Positions 46,514-55,844 are shown, numbered from the stretch's first letter. The stretch: 64,000 bases of DNA from Flavobacterium shii (GCF_025847235.1 NZ_JAOZEW010000014.1:62001-126000), one strand, 5' to 3'. Program-made: numbers and translations. Notes: generated by a model from the letters alone, not told the origin.

Positions 46514-48169
46514 TTATTTAGTTATGTTCAATTCTGCAACATAAAAATTAATATCTATTTTTAAATCTGTTTTATCAGATCCTACTTTAAGACGAGACCA
46601 TTCTGTTTTTGGTTTTAGCAAAGTTTCAGTACCGTTTAAAGTAACTTTTACTGGCATATCAAAATCATGTACAGCATTTGACCAACGGTACCCTAGTTCT
46701 CCATCTTTGAAATAATATTCTAAAGTTGGAATCATTATTGTTCTTAAATATTGATTAAAAACAGGCGTTAAGTTCATACCAGATTCTTTGTTTATATAGC
46801 CTTCTATTTGCTCCGTAGTAACAGTTTGATGATAAAATGTGCTATTTAATCCTCTCAATATAGATCTCCATTTTTCATCATTATTTATAAGCTGACGTAT
46901 TGTATGCAACATATTTGCACCCTTAGGATACATATCTCCCGACCCTTCATTGTTTACATCATAATTACCAATGATAGGTTTATCATTACGAATGCTTTTT
47001 CTACATCCTCTTACATATTCTGCTCCTGCATCTTTACCATAATAAAATTCTACAAAAAGACTTTCGGAATAGTTTGTAAAACTTTCATGGATCCACATAT
47101 CGGCAATGTCTTTGTAAGTAATATTATTAGCAAACCATTCGTGCCCTGATTCATGAATGATGATAAAATCAAATTTTAATCCCCAACCAGTTCCGCTTAA
47201 ATCACGTCCTAGATAACCGTTTTTATACTCGTTACCATAAGTCACGCTGCTTTGGTGTTCCATTCCTAGATAAGGAGCTTCTACCAGTTTATAACTGTCT
47301 TCGTAAAAAGGATAAGGACCAAACCAGTGTTCGAAAGCTTTAAGCATTCTTGGTGCGTCTTTGAATTGTATTTTGGCTTTTGCCAAATTATCTCTTAAAA
47401 CATAATAGTTGCAATCTAAATCGCCTTTTTCTCCTTTATATTTTTCTGAGAAATTAACGTAATCTCCAACATTTATGTTTACTCCGTAATTGTTAATTGG
47501 GTTGGCAACATACCAATTATAGGTTTTAGTACCGTCTTTTAATTTTTTAACGCTTTGTAAACGTCCATTTGATACATCCATTAAATGCCCCGGAACATTC
47601 ACACTAATCAACATATTCTCTACTTCGTCATACATATGATCCTTGTTTGGCCACCATACACTAGCGCCTAATCCCTGACATGATGAAGCTATAAAATCAT
47701 TTCCGTTACTGTCTTTTTTCCAGGTAAGTCCTCCGTCCCATGGTGGTCTCACAGCAACTCTTGGTTTTCCTCCAAAGAATACTTTTACTTCTTTTACTTC
47801 GCCTACTTTTTGACTTGCGATTAATTGAATAAAAAAAGCATTTCCTTCTCTTTCAAACTTCAATTCTTTACCATCCTGAATAACTTTATAGATATTCATT
47901 GGTTCTTGTAAATCAATTTGCATTTTATTGTAATCCTGCAGCACTGTATACCTGATTGTGTTAGATCCAGTAATCGTACTATCTTTCGGATTTACTTTTA
48001 CATCTAGATGATAGTATTTTAAATCCCACCAAGCTCTTTCTTTGGTAATACTGCCACGCAAAGTGTCTTGTCGTGTAAAAGCAGTTTCAGACTTATTGAG
48101 AAGTCCTTGGGCACTTGCGTAATTAAAAACAAATGCTGCGAAAAAAATAACGCTAAAACATTTTTTCAT
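46514..48169 (-). CDS. secreted M1 family metallopeptidase
   Basis: This 551-residue protein has a Sec signal peptide (MKKCFSVIFFAAFVFNYASAQ). The M1 core is complete: the exopeptidase-like GMEHQSSVTYG (about 272-282), the zinc site HESGHEWFANNIT (HExxH) and the downstream Glu in WIHESFTNYSESLFVEF (about 347-363). The catalytic Tyr region lies later. The C-terminal ERAP1-like domain of larger M1 proteins is absent, a common short periplasmic form in Bacteroidota. It would trim N-terminal residues from peptides outside the cytoplasm. Confidence 0.92.
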   Translation of the reverse strand: MKKCFSVIFFAAFVFNYASAQGLLNKSETAFTRQDTLRGSITKERAWWDLKYYHLDVKVNPKDSTITGSNTIRYTVLQDYNKMQIDLQEPMNIYKVIQDGKELKFEREGNAFFIQLIASQKVGEVKEVKVFFGGKPRVAVRPPWDGGLTWKKDSNGNDFIASSCQGLGASVWWPNKDHMYDEVENMLISVNVPGHLMDVSNGRLQSVKKLKDGTKTYNWYVANPINNYGVNINVGDYVNFSEKYKGEKGDLDCNYYVLRDNLAKAKIQFKDAPRMLKAFEHWFGPYPFYEDSYKLVEAPYLGMEHQSSVTYGNEYKNGYLGRDLSGTGWGLKFDFIIIHESGHEWFANNITYKDIADMWIHESFTNYSESLFVEFYYGKDAGAEYVRGCRKSIRNDKPIIGNYDVNNEGSGDMYPKGANMLHTIRQLINNDEKWRSILRGLNSTFYHQTVTTEQIEGYINKESGMNLTPVFNQYLRTIMIPTLEYYFKDGELGYRWSNAVHDFDMPVKVTLNGTETLLKPKTEWSRLKVGSDKTDLKIDINFYVAELNITK

Positions 48170-48334
48170 GAATTCTAGTTTTTGGATAATAACTTGTAAT
48201 AATTTTTATTTCAACAAATGTAACCAATCCTATTAAATTGATGTCAATTTCAAATTTCAAATTATAGATAAATAGTTGTTGTCATCTAGTTTTTCTTCCT
48301 TAATTTAGCAAGGTATAAAGCTATAACACTAGTT

Positions 48335-49033
48335 ATGAAGATCTCCTGTTTATTTTATCTGGTAGTTTTTAATTTTTCTTTATTATCCTATTCTCAAACT
48401 TTTCCTATTCATAAAATAACAAATGTTATTACTATTGATGGAGATTTATCCGATTGGAAAACGCCATTTATTGGACCATTTGTCATACATGATTCAGGAT
48501 TAAAAGCCACTCAGGAAACCTATGTTTCTCTTTCATGGGATAATGAAAACCTTTATCTAGCCTATCGTAGTAAAGATTCCAAAATTATAGGCTCAGCTAA
48601 AAAAAATGATAGTCAAATATTTAATACCGATGATTTAGTCGAATTTTTTATGGATCCCGATGGAGATTCTCAAAACTATATTGAGGTGGGTGTAAATGCT
48701 TTTTCCAGTAATTATGATATGATTATTCATTGTGTTTCACCTTCCTGTGGTGGTTGGGATACCGATATCTCATTGGATATTGTAGGAATGAAAACCGCCA
48801 GTAAAATTACTTCTGACGGTTATAATGTCGAAATCAAGATTCCGTTTTCCAGTTTAACCTCTATAAAAGATGCCGATTTTACAACTCCGATAATTGGTAC
48901 AAAATGGAAAGGAAATCTTTTTAGGATTGATTACGGAAATGAAACCGAATATCAGGCGATTTCCCCATATAATGATTCAAAATTTGGATTTCATCAACCA
49001 GATCAGTTTAAAACTTTTGAGTTTATAGAGTAA
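48335..49033 (+). CDS. secreted CBM9-like (carbohydrate-binding, DOMON-fold) protein
   Basis: This 232-residue protein has a signal peptide (MKISCLFYLVVFNFSLLSYSQ). It also has ITIDGDLSDWKTPFIGPF at about 34-51, then TYVSLSWDNENLYLAYRSKD, DDLVEFFMDPDGDSQNYIEV and YNVEIKIPFSSL, the ordered blocks of CBM9-like sugar-binding domains. No catalytic domain is attached. It probably binds a carbohydrate at the cell surface or in the periplasm. It is divergent from the M1 gene and stands alone. Confidence 0.85.
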   Translation: MKISCLFYLVVFNFSLLSYSQTFPIHKITNVITIDGDLSDWKTPFIGPFVIHDSGLKATQETYVSLSWDNENLYLAYRSKDSKIIGSAKKNDSQIFNTDDLVEFFMDPDGDSQNYIEVGVNAFSSNYDMIIHCVSPSCGGWDTDISLDIVGMKTASKITSDGYNVEIKIPFSSLTSIKDADFTTPIIGTKWKGNLFRIDYGNETEYQAISPYNDSKFGFHQPDQFKTFEFIE

Positions 49034-49203
49034 AGGTTCAGAGGTAATGAGAAGCAAAGGTTCAAAGTTAAAAAACTGATTTTTACGCGTAAACCTTTGT
49101 CAAAGTTTTTTCAACTTTGTCAAAGGTTGCATTGAAATTTCGATTCTTGCATTACCTATCTAAACCTTAGAGAAGACTAAAAAAAACGTTGATAAAGACG
49201 ACT

Positions 49204-49563
49204 CTATTCTTCTGCGCGAGGAACATCTTCTAAACTGTAATACACTTTTAAGCCTCTTTCTTTGGCGATTCTAACGTCTTCGTCGGCTCCTTTAGAAATT
49301 CCTTCGATACGAAGAACAGCATCACACTTTTCAAGAATTCTATGAGCTACCGGATATTGTATTTCTTGCCAGGCTTCGTCACCAGGTTTGGTAGAGCCAG
49401 CAAGCTTAATAAGTGGCAAAGCAACCCATTCCCCAATCATAGGTATATGTCCTAATCGGAATAATGGTAATGCAACAGCTGCCAGTTTTTCGAGATTTTG
49501 TTGCATTAATTCGGGATTGTCGTTTGTCCCACTACGGTAAGGACCTGCAATAAGTATAAGCAT
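49204..49563 (-). CDS. DUF4406 protein, nucleoside 2-deoxyribosyltransferase-like fold
   Basis: This 119-residue soluble protein begins MLILIAGPYRSGTNDNPELMQQN and contains CDAVLRIEGISKGADEDVRIAKERGLKVYYSLEDVP at about 80-115. The AGPYR start and the RxxGxSxGADxDVxxAxxxGxxV block are characteristic of the nucleoside deoxyribosyltransferase-like DUF4406 group. The substrate is unknown. A Crp-type regulator gene lies 57 bp upstream on the same strand and may control it. Confidence 0.8.
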   Translation of the reverse strand: MLILIAGPYRSGTNDNPELMQQNLEKLAAVALPLFRLGHIPMIGEWVALPLIKLAGSTKPGDEAWQEIQYPVAHRILEKCDAVLRIEGISKGADEDVRIAKERGLKVYYSLEDVPRAEE

Positions 49564-49619
49564 ATCTTTTTATTTTTGACAAAGCAACTAAAGATATTAC
49601 CTAAAAAAAATAAAGTAGT

Positions 49620-50207
49620 TTAAGAAATTACTTTATTTTTATTGCTCCGTATCATACTTAAAAACTCGGGTGTGATTCCTAAATAGGACGCGATTTGTTT
49701 CAATTTTACTTGTTTTGCAACTTGTGGATATTTTTCTAAAAAGATATAATACCGTTCTTCTGCCGTGAGAGAAAGATTTTCTATTATTCTAAGTTGTTCT
49801 CGTATATAGGCGTTTTGCATTATTATCCTAAAAAACTTTTCGAATTTTGGAATCTTAAGATATAACTTATCTAAATCTTCTTTTGATAATTGAAGAATAA
49901 AACTATCCTCTAAAGCCTCAATATTGAGCATTGCGGGTTTCTTGTTTATAAAACAAAACATATCTGTAACCCACCAATCTGCCACAGCAAACATAATAGT
50001 AGACTCCTTCCCTGCCTTATCTGTATAATAAGCTCTTAATGTTCCCGATTGAACAAAGTAAATCTCTCTGCAAACTTCATCAGCTTTTAAAATTGTTTCC
50101 TTTTTACAGACTTTCTTCTCTTTTAAAAGTGATAAAAAATATAAAGCTTCTTGTTTATCAAGTGAAATATGTTTTCCTATATTTTTTAGAATCAGACTGT
50201 CTTCCAT
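49620..50207 (-). CDS. Crp/Fnr family transcriptional regulator (second)
   Basis: I start at the ATG at 50207 (MEDSLILKNIGKHISLDKQEA), 195 residues; an upstream ATG at 50258 would add 17 atypical residues. The effector domain (ETILKADEVCREIYFVQSGTLRAYY) and a C-terminal HTH (KLKQIASYLGITPEFLSMIRSNK) match the other regulator in the window at 7322. It lacks an Fe-S Cys cluster. Its ligand is unknown. It shares a strand with DUF4406 and is likely cotranscribed with it. Confidence 0.87.
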   Translation of the reverse strand: MEDSLILKNIGKHISLDKQEALYFLSLLKEKKVCKKETILKADEVCREIYFVQSGTLRAYYTDKAGKESTIMFAVADWWVTDMFCFINKKPAMLNIEALEDSFILQLSKEDLDKLYLKIPKFEKFFRIIMQNAYIREQLRIIENLSLTAEERYYIFLEKYPQVAKQVKLKQIASYLGITPEFLSMIRSNKNKVIS

Positions 50208-50362
50208 AGTTTCTATTGTAATGTATAAACCTTTGTCAAAATTAAAAAACTTTAACAAAGGTTTTCATGTACTGTTTGTATCCTTCGGCTCCGCTCAGGA
50301 GGACAAGTTTGTCGGGGAAAAAATTATGTATAAATCCCCAAAATCATGACAAAGAACGAGGA

Positions 50363-50444
50363 CTCTAGCCCTGATAGTAGCGGCATCCTTTTTCTAGCTC
50401 TTTTTGCTAGAAAAAGATATAGCGGATAGCAGGAAACAGCTCCT
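50363..50444. repeat. dispersed intergenic element, copy 2 (inverted partner of 12831-12912)
   Basis: The segment runs CTAGCCCTGAT, GCGGCATCCTTTTTCTAG, CTAGAAAAAGATATAGCGGA, TAGCAGGAAACAGCTCC. Its reverse complement matches the element near 12.85 kb. The centre is a perfect hairpin, TTTCTAGC/GCTAGAAA. It sits directly after the hisIE stop and may terminate the his operon. Confidence 0.75.
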
Positions 50445-50448
50445 TAAA

Positions 50449-51048
50449 CTACTTCTGACGCTTTTTTAATACTTCGATAACATCATCAATCCTGAAACCT
50501 TTGGCCTGTAATAAGATAAGATAATGAAAAAGTAAATCGGCGCTTTCGCTAAGGAACAAATCATCGTTATCATCCTTGGCTTCGATTACAACTTCTATGG
50601 CTTCCTCGCCTACTTTTTGAGCAATTTTATTGATTCCTAATTGGAATAAGGAAGCAACATAACTCTTCTCAGAATCGGCATTTTTTCTTCTTGATTCAAT
50701 TGTGTTTTCAAGATTAGATATAAATCCATAAGTTGCCTTATTTTCTTCTTGCCAGCAAGTATCTGCTCCTGTATGACACGTAGGCCCTTCGGGTTTAACA
50801 TGGATCAATAGAGTGTCGTTATCACAGTCGTTTTTGATACTTTTTAGGTGCAAAAAGTTGCCACTCTCCTCACCTTTTGTCCATAATCGTTTTTTGGTAC
50901 GGCTGTAGAATGTTACTTTTTGAGTTTCGATTGTTTTTTGATACGCTTCTTCATTCATGTAACCAAGCATCAACACGTTTTTGGTTTCGCTATCTTGAAT
51001 TATTGCCGGGATTAAACCGTCAGCATTTTTTGAGAAATCTATATTCAT
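50449..51048 (-). CDS. hisIE: bifunctional phosphoribosyl-AMP cyclohydrolase / phosphoribosyl-ATP pyrophosphatase
   Basis: This is a 199-residue fusion. The HisI half (about 1-105) has MLGYMNEEAY, FYSRTKKRLWTKGEESGN and the metal-binding GPTCHTGADTCW. The HisE half (about 110-199) has the MazG-like helical motif KVGEEAIEVVIEAK. It performs steps 2 and 3 of histidine synthesis. It is the last gene of the operon, 6 bp after the membrane protein gene. Confidence 0.95.
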   Translation of the reverse strand: MNIDFSKNADGLIPAIIQDSETKNVLMLGYMNEEAYQKTIETQKVTFYSRTKKRLWTKGEESGNFLHLKSIKNDCDNDTLLIHVKPEGPTCHTGADTCWQEENKATYGFISNLENTIESRRKNADSEKSYVASLFQLGINKIAQKVGEEAIEVVIEAKDDNDDLFLSESADLLFHYLILLQAKGFRIDDVIEVLKKRQK

Positions 51049-51054
51049 GTTCTT

Positions 51055-51609
51055 TTAGTCTAAGGTTTTATTTGCTTGAAATTCTTCAAATTTCTGTGTT
51101 ATAATATATTTCAGTTCTATAAAAGGAATTTTAAGTCCATTGGCAGAAATACTTACCGGCGAACCTGATTCTTTAAAATTCATTTTGATCATTTTCTTTT
51201 TAAGAGAATTAGTTTGTTTATCAATATAATCTTCTGGGTTTTTAAGAAAAATAGTAACGAATTTTTGGGTAATAACTGTTCGTTCAATAACTCCCATTAC
51301 ATCCGACCAAGGAATTCTCCCAATCGATACTCCCGATGAATTATCGATAATTCCGATAGAATCAATAACAACACCTGGTTTTTTATCGAAAATCTTTTTT
51401 GTAAAGAAATATATTCCACCCAATCCCATTAAAATTCCTAAAATAGCTGCTCCATTTTTTAAAATGAAATTATCCAAAATAAGATTATTTACTTCAGGCT
51501 GGCATAATAATATCCAAAGGCTACCAATTAAAAATAAGACTGAAAAAAACAAAAATTTTATCAATTTACCTTTACTCATTGCAATCTCTATCCTATCTTT
51601 ATTCTCCAT
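51055..51609 (-). CDS. small membrane protein inside the his operon (STM3941-like)
   Basis: This 184-residue protein has two predicted membrane helices at about 17-36 and 47-68 (LIKFLFFSVLFLIGSLWILL and AAILGILMGLGGIYFF). A cytosolic beta-rich domain follows with GVVIDSIGIIDNSSGVSIGRIPWSDVMGV. The arrangement resembles the STM3941 family of unknown role. It is packed between hisF (28 bp) and hisIE (6 bp), so it is cotranscribed, but nothing in its sequence suggests histidine metabolism. Confidence 0.68.
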   Translation of the reverse strand: MENKDRIEIAMSKGKLIKFLFFSVLFLIGSLWILLCQPEVNNLILDNFILKNGAAILGILMGLGGIYFFTKKIFDKKPGVVIDSIGIIDNSSGVSIGRIPWSDVMGVIERTVITQKFVTIFLKNPEDYIDKQTNSLKKKMIKMNFKESGSPVSISANGLKIPFIELKYIITQKFEEFQANKTLD

Positions 51610-51637
51610 ATATTAATTTATTATTATCTAAAAACAC

Positions 51638-52393
51638 TTAAAGTCTTACTTCAATAGAGTTGTTTTTAAGTGCTTGTTTTAAGTTTTTTATTTTAATTTC
51701 TTTAAAATGAAAAACGCTTGCTGCCAAAGCTGCATCTGCTTTACCTTCTTTAAAAGTATCCACAAAATGCTGAATATTTCCTGCTCCGCCAGATGCGATA
51801 ATCGGGATGTTAACCAGTCCTGAAAGTTTAGCCAAAGCCTCATTTGCAAATCCATTTTTTGTACCGTCATTATCCATCGAAGTAAACAAGATTTCGCCTG
51901 CACCACGTTGGGCGACTTCTACAGCCCAATCGAATAGGTTTAATTCCGTAGGGACTTTTCCGCCTACTAAATGTACAATCCATTGCCCATTAATTTGTTT
52001 GGCATCTATAGCAACAACTACACATTGGCTTCCGAATTTTTGAGCCAAATCATTAATTAACTGCGGATTTTTTACCGCAGATGAATTAATAGAGACTTTA
52101 TCGGCTCCGTTATTCAGTAAGATTTCAACATCTTCAACAGATGATATTCCTCCACCAACTGTAAATGGAATATTAATCGTCGAAGCTACTTTTCGAACTA
52201 AATCAACCAAAGTTTTTCTTCTTTCTTCGGTTGCCGAAATATCTAAGAAAACCAATTCATCGGCACCTTCATCCGAATATATTTTGGCTAATTCCACAGG
52301 ATCACCCGCATCACGTAAAGCTACGAAATTAACACCTTTTACAGTTCTTCCGTTTTTTATATCAAGGCAAGGGATTATTCTTTTTGTTAACAT
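51638..52393 (-). CDS. hisF: imidazole glycerol phosphate synthase cyclase subunit
   Basis: This 251-residue (beta-alpha)8 barrel begins [23 protein letters not shown], with catalytic Asp11 (CLDI) and Asp in [10 protein letters not shown] (about 128-137). The phosphate loops [11 protein letters not shown] and ASGGAGN are present. It uses ammonia from HisH to form imidazole glycerol phosphate and AICAR. Between it and hisA lies the four-helix-bundle gene. Confidence 0.95.
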   Translation of the reverse strand: MLTKRIIPCLDIKNGRTVKGVNFVALRDAGDPVELAKIYSDEGADELVFLDISATEERRKTLVDLVRKVASTINIPFTVGGGISSVEDVEILLNNGADKVSINSSAVKNPQLINDLAQKFGSQCVVVAIDAKQINGQWIVHLVGGKVPTELNLFDWAVEVAQRGAGEILFTSMDNDGTKNGFANEALAKLSGLVNIPIIASGGAGNIQHFVDTFKEGKADAALAASVFHFKEIKIKNLKQALKNNSIEVRL

Positions 52394-52426
52394 ATATCGT
52401 AAGTATTAATTATTAAGGATGAAGTA

Positions 52427-52786
52427 TTAAGCTTTTTTGGTGTTATTTTTCGAAGTTATAATTATGCTTTTTATTAATTTCAAAACTTCAACACCATCAT
52501 TATTCATACTTAAAAATTCTTCATTAGAAATATAATCTGTTGCTTGTAAAAGCTCCAGCCAATATAAAGTTTCATCGGCTTCTTTCTGAGAAATTCCCAT
52601 TTTATGTATAAAATCAGCTTTGCTTTCTGCATTTTTGGCTTCTCGAATATTTGCGCCAACAGAAGTACCTGAACGCAATATTTGTTTACTCATTACATAC
52701 TCTCCTCTACCATTTAATATTTTATATAGATTAACAATTCTTATAGCAAACGAAAAACTTTTCTTTTTAATAATATCCTCATTCAT
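52427..52786 (-). CDS. four-helix-bundle protein (23S rRNA intervening-sequence protein family)
   Basis: This 119-residue protein matches the S23/IVP family: FAIRIVNLYKILNGRGEYVMSKQILRSGTSVGANIREA at about 14-50, KADFIHKMGISQKEADETLYWLELL, and then a Lys/Ser tail. Such proteins are named from insertions in rRNA but occur as stand-alone genes in Bacteroidota. Their function is unknown; the fold may bind nucleic acid or other proteins. It sits between hisA and hisF in the same orientation and is likely a cargo insertion that left the operon intact. Confidence 0.88.
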   Translation of the reverse strand: MNEDIIKKKSFSFAIRIVNLYKILNGRGEYVMSKQILRSGTSVGANIREAKNAESKADFIHKMGISQKEADETLYWLELLQATDYISNEEFLSMNNDGVEVLKLIKSIIITSKNNTKKA

Positions 52787-52803
52787 AACTTAATACTTCA
52801 TCC

Positions 52804-53565
52804 TTAATAATTGATACTTAATATATAGTTTTCTAGTTGTTTCAAGGAAATTCGTCCTTCGTAAATTGCTTTCCCTATGATTGTTCCTTCGCAGCCTAAT
52901 TCGGCTAGTTTTGGTAATTCGTCAAAGGTTGAAATTCCTCCAGAAGCGATTAGTTTTATTTTCCTTGTGATGGTTTTATCATCAGTTATTACCGTTGCAT
53001 GATTTAATATTTTTTCGTACAAATCAAAACTTGGTCCTTCGAGCATTCCGTCTTTGGCGATATCAGTACAAATTACATACTCAATCCCTTTTTTCATGTA
53101 CTCTTTAATGAACGGAATTAAATCTTCATTAGAATCCTCCAGCCAACCCGAAACAGCTACTTTCTCATTATTAGCATCGGCTCCAAGGATAATTTTGTCC
53201 GAACCATATTCGGCAATCCATTTTTCGAATATTTCTCTGTTTTTTACAGCGATACTTCCGCCTGTGATCTGGTCTGCACCACTTTCGAAAGCAATTTTCA
53301 AATCATCATCGGATTTTAATCCGCCACCAAAATCAATTTTCAAGCTTGTTTTTGTAGCAATTTGTTCCAGAATCTTATAATTCACGATTCGGCTTGATTT
53401 CGCACCATCTAAATCGACTAAATGCAAGTATTCTATTCCGTGTGCCTCAAATGATTTGGCTACTTCAAGCGGATTTTCGTTGTAAATTATCTTGGTATTG
53501 TAATCCCCTTTGGATAAGCGAACACATTTTCCTTCGATGATATCTATGGCTGGTATTATTCTCAT
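52804..53565 (-). CDS. hisA: phosphoribosylformimino-AICAR ribotide isomerase
   Basis: From the ATG at 53565 ([22 protein letters not shown]) this is a 253-residue barrel with the catalytic Asp in PAIDI and the second Asp in [14 protein letters not shown] (about 140-153). An upstream in-frame extension beginning [13 protein letters not shown] is encoded by a palindromic repeat and is not counted. It performs the Amadori rearrangement before HisF/HisH. It is slightly longer than the usual 240 residues because of an insertion, [14 protein letters not shown]. Confidence 0.94.
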   Translation of the reverse strand: MRIIPAIDIIEGKCVRLSKGDYNTKIIYNENPLEVAKSFEAHGIEYLHLVDLDGAKSSRIVNYKILEQIATKTSLKIDFGGGLKSDDDLKIAFESGADQITGGSIAVKNREIFEKWIAEYGSDKIILGADANNEKVAVSGWLEDSNEDLIPFIKEYMKKGIEYVICTDIAKDGMLEGPSFDLYEKILNHATVITDDKTITRKIKLIASGGISTFDELPKLAELGCEGTIIGKAIYEGRISLKQLENYILSINY

Positions 53566-53570
53566 TTTTA

Positions 53571-53595
53571 TCCCCCTAACCCCCAAAGGGGGAAT
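53571..53595. repeat. palindromic C5/G5 element, copy 1 (hisA-hisH gap)
   Basis: The sequence TCCCCCTAACCCCCAAAGGG-GGAA lies 5 bp before hisA. The hairpin CCCCC-AAA-GGGGG is obvious in a genome where such GC clusters are otherwise rare. It is inverted relative to copy 2 at 53682. Confidence 0.9.
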
Positions 53596-53670
53596 CCTAT
53601 TAGAGGGCAATAGGGTTTTTAAAACTCTAACACTTTTATTTAAATTAGAGCCTTTGTTAATACTATTTTT

Positions 53671-54330
53671 TTATCGTTTGCTAGTTCCCCCTTTGGGGGC
53701 TAGGGGGATTTTAAGAAAGTTTTCAAGAATTTGTTCTCCAATATCTCCGCTTTTCTCTGGATGAAATTGGGTTCCGTAAAAATTATTCTTCTGTAATGCC
53801 GATGCGTATTCTACTTCATAATTGGTTGTTGCGATTGCTTCTTTGCAAAGCGGAGCATAAAAACTATGTACCAAATACATATATTCGTTTTCATTAATCC
53901 CTGCAAACAAAGGCGATTGCAAATTATAAATATTGTTCCAGCCCATTTGTGGCACTTTTACCGAAGGAGTAAATTTTATTACATCTACATCAAAAATCCC
54001 TAATCCTTTTGTATTCCCTTCTTCAGATGTTTTACACATTAACTGCATTCCTAGGCAAATTCCTAAAACGGGTTGTTGCAAATTCGGAATCAATCTATCT
54101 AAGCCGCTTTCTATCAACTTTTCCATTGCCGAACTTGCTTCGCCAACTCCAGGGAAAATAACTTTATCTGCCGCTTGTATTTCGTCAGGATTATTGCTCA
54201 AAGTAGCTTTAAATCCTAATCTTTCGATTGCAAACATGATGCTTTGTATGTTTCCGGCGCCGTAATTTATAATGACAAGCCCCCCAGCCCCCGAAGGGGG
54301 TGAAGTAAATTTAGTTTCATTTTTTTTCAT
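53671..54330 (-). CDS. hisH: imidazole glycerol phosphate synthase glutaminase subunit, with repeat-encoded ends
   Basis: This 219-residue class I glutamine amidotransferase has its Cys nucleophile in GICLGMQLMCKTSEEG and the His-Glu pair in FHPEKSG. It supplies ammonia to HisF. HisH usually starts directly at the IINYGAGN strand. Here the only ATG lies 18 codons earlier and the extra segment (TSPPSGAGG) is translated from the palindrome at 54278-54304. The C-terminus (PLAPKGGTSKR) is translated from another copy at 53682-53709. The core is intact, so function is probably kept. Confidence 0.93.
   Translation of the reverse strand: MKKNETKFTSPPSGAGGLVIINYGAGNIQSIMFAIERLGFKATLSNNPDEIQAADKVIFPGVGEASSAMEKLIESGLDRLIPNLQQPVLGICLGMQLMCKTSEEGNTKGLGIFDVDVIKFTPSVKVPQMGWNNIYNLQSPLFAGINENEYMYLVHSFYAPLCKEAIATTNYEVEYASALQKNNFYGTQFHPEKSGDIGEQILENFLKIPLAPKGGTSKR
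53682..53709. repeat. palindromic C5/G5 element, copy 2 (inside the hisH 3' end)
   Basis: The sequence AGTTCCCCCTTTGGGGGCTA-GGGGGAT lies within the last codons of hisH and encodes its terminal PLAPKGGT. It is the reverse complement of copy 1 apart from one base. Confidence 0.9.
54278..54304. repeat. palindromic C5/G5 element, copy 3 (inside the hisH 5' end)
   Basis: AGCCCCCCAGCCCCCGAAGG-GGGTGAA lies within the first codons of hisH and encodes TSPPSGAGG. It forms an inverted pair with copy 4. Confidence 0.9.
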
Positions 54331-54342
54331 CCTATTATTTTT

Positions 54343-54369
54343 AACTTCCCCCTTCGGGGGTTGGGGGAT
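54343..54369. repeat. palindromic C5/G5 element, copy 4 (hisB-hisH junction)
   Basis: AACTTCCCCCTTCGGGGGTT-GGGGGAT ends one base before the hisB stop codon at 54371. Together with copies 1-3 it brackets hisH on both sides. Confidence 0.9.
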
Positions 54370-54370
54370 T

Positions 54371-55507
54371 TTACAACATTCCTTTTGTCGATGGCAAAAT
54401 CATTTTTTCGGTATCTCTTTTTACTGCTACTTTTATTGCTTTTGCAAAAGCTTTAAAAATAGCTTCTATCTTGTGATGTTCGTTTGTACCCTCGGCTTTG
54501 ATATTGATATTTGCTTTGGCACCATCCGAGAATGATTTAAAGAAATGATAAAACATTTCTGTTGGCATTTTCCCAACCATTTCACGTTTAAATTCCGTTT
54601 CCCAAACCAACCAGTTTCGTCCACCAAAATCTATTGCAACCTGAGATAAACAGTCGTCCATAGGCAAGCAAAAACCATAACGCTCGATTCCTAATTTATT
54701 TCCTAATGCTTTCGCAAACACTTCTCCTAGGGCAATTGCCGTATCTTCGATGGTGTGGTGTTCATCGACTTCAAGATCTCCTTTCACGAGAATTTGAAGA
54801 TCCATTTGTCCGTGACGCGCGATTTGATCCAGCATATGGTCAAAAAATGCAATTCCGGTTTCGATTTTACTTTTTCCAGTTCCATCAAGATTCAGATTGA
54901 TATAAATATCTGTTTCGTTGGTTTTACGAGTTATTGTAGCCGAACGTGCTTCAAGTTTTAAGAATTCATAAATCGTTTTCCAATCGGTGGTTTGTAATGC
55001 AATTACAGGATCTAGTTCTTCTCTTTTTGATGCTACTTCTGTACTCCCCAATCCTTCATCTGTATTGATAAAAATAGCTTTCGAACCTAGGTTTTTAGCC
55101 AACTCAACATCTGTTAAACGATCTCCTAACACAAATGAATTTTCTAGATCATATTCCGGATTATCGAGATATTGAGTAAGCATTCCCGTTCTTGGTTTGC
55201 GAGTTATTGCGTTCTCATGAGGGAATGTTTTATCAATAAAAACAGCATCAAAAACAACACCTTCATTTTCGAATGCTTTTATAATAAAATTATGTGTTGG
55301 CCAGAATGTTTCTTCAGGATGAGAATCAGTTCCTAATCCATCTTGATTGGTAACCATTACTAACTCATAATCTAATTCATTGGCGATTTTAGCCAAATAT
55401 TGAAATGCTTTTGGGTAGAATTCTAATTTTTCTAAACTATCCAATTGGTAATCTGCAGGTTCTAGAACCATTGTTCCGTCACGGTCTATAAAAAGTACTT
55501 TTTTCAT
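54371..55507 (-). CDS. hisB: bifunctional histidinol-phosphatase / imidazoleglycerol-phosphate dehydratase
   Basis: This is a 378-residue fusion. The N-terminal HAD phosphatase (about 1-165) starts [13 protein letters not shown] with the DxDGT-type nucleophile (DRDGT). The C-terminal IGPD domain (about 185-378) carries the manganese histidine motifs [31 protein letters not shown] and [13 protein letters not shown]. It catalyses two nonconsecutive pathway steps. A 337-bp repeat-bearing gap separates it from hisC, unusually large for an operon. Confidence 0.95.
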   Translation of the reverse strand: MKKVLFIDRDGTMVLEPADYQLDSLEKLEFYPKAFQYLAKIANELDYELVMVTNQDGLGTDSHPEETFWPTHNFIIKAFENEGVVFDAVFIDKTFPHENAITRKPRTGMLTQYLDNPEYDLENSFVLGDRLTDVELAKNLGSKAIFINTDEGLGSTEVASKREELDPVIALQTTDWKTIYEFLKLEARSATITRKTNETDIYINLNLDGTGKSKIETGIAFFDHMLDQIARHGQMDLQILVKGDLEVDEHHTIEDTAIALGEVFAKALGNKLGIERYGFCLPMDDCLSQVAIDFGGRNWLVWETEFKREMVGKMPTEMFYHFFKSFSDGAKANINIKAEGTNEHHKIEAIFKAFAKAIKVAVKRDTEKMILPSTKGML

Positions 55508-55844
55508 GGTTTATATTTTTTTAGCCACAGATTTCAAAGATTAAGGAGATTTCTTTTATTGAGGGAAAATTTTAATAATCCGTTTAATCTGTGAAATTCT
55601 ATCTAACTCTTTGCGAAAGGAACGCGGATTATACGGATTCGCTATCGCGAAAACACGGATTAAAACGGATTTTATTTTTGATTATTTTTAAATCAGTTTT
55701 AATCCGCGGCTTTACTTTTGTAAATCCGTATCATCCGCGTCGCTTTATAGACAATCTAAATTAGCAACTCCTTACTTCGTCCGTTCACTATCACTCGAGT
55801 GTCAAAGTCCTAAAATACCTTCTTGTAATCTGTGGCCCTATCTT
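55508..55844. repeat. 337-bp hisC-hisB gap with dispersed intergenic repeat, copy B (about 55605-55770)
   Basis: The reverse complement of about 55605-55770 matches 4164-4307 almost base for base (GATTGTCTATAA, GCGGATTAAAACTGATTT, AATAAAATCC, GCGTTCCTTTCGCAAAG), with an extra 34-bp block here. No gene is present. The insertion lies between two his genes in an otherwise collinear operon. Confidence 0.72.

Noticed and set aside
53566..53610. N-terminal extension of HisA ([13 protein letters not shown]...)
   Set aside because: The extra codons come from the palindromic repeat, and a normal HisA start (MRIIPAID) with ATG exists at 53565.
53510..53764. Plus-strand frames across the his genes
   Set aside because: They are antisense shadows of hisA and hisH and contain repeat-encoded low-complexity sequence.
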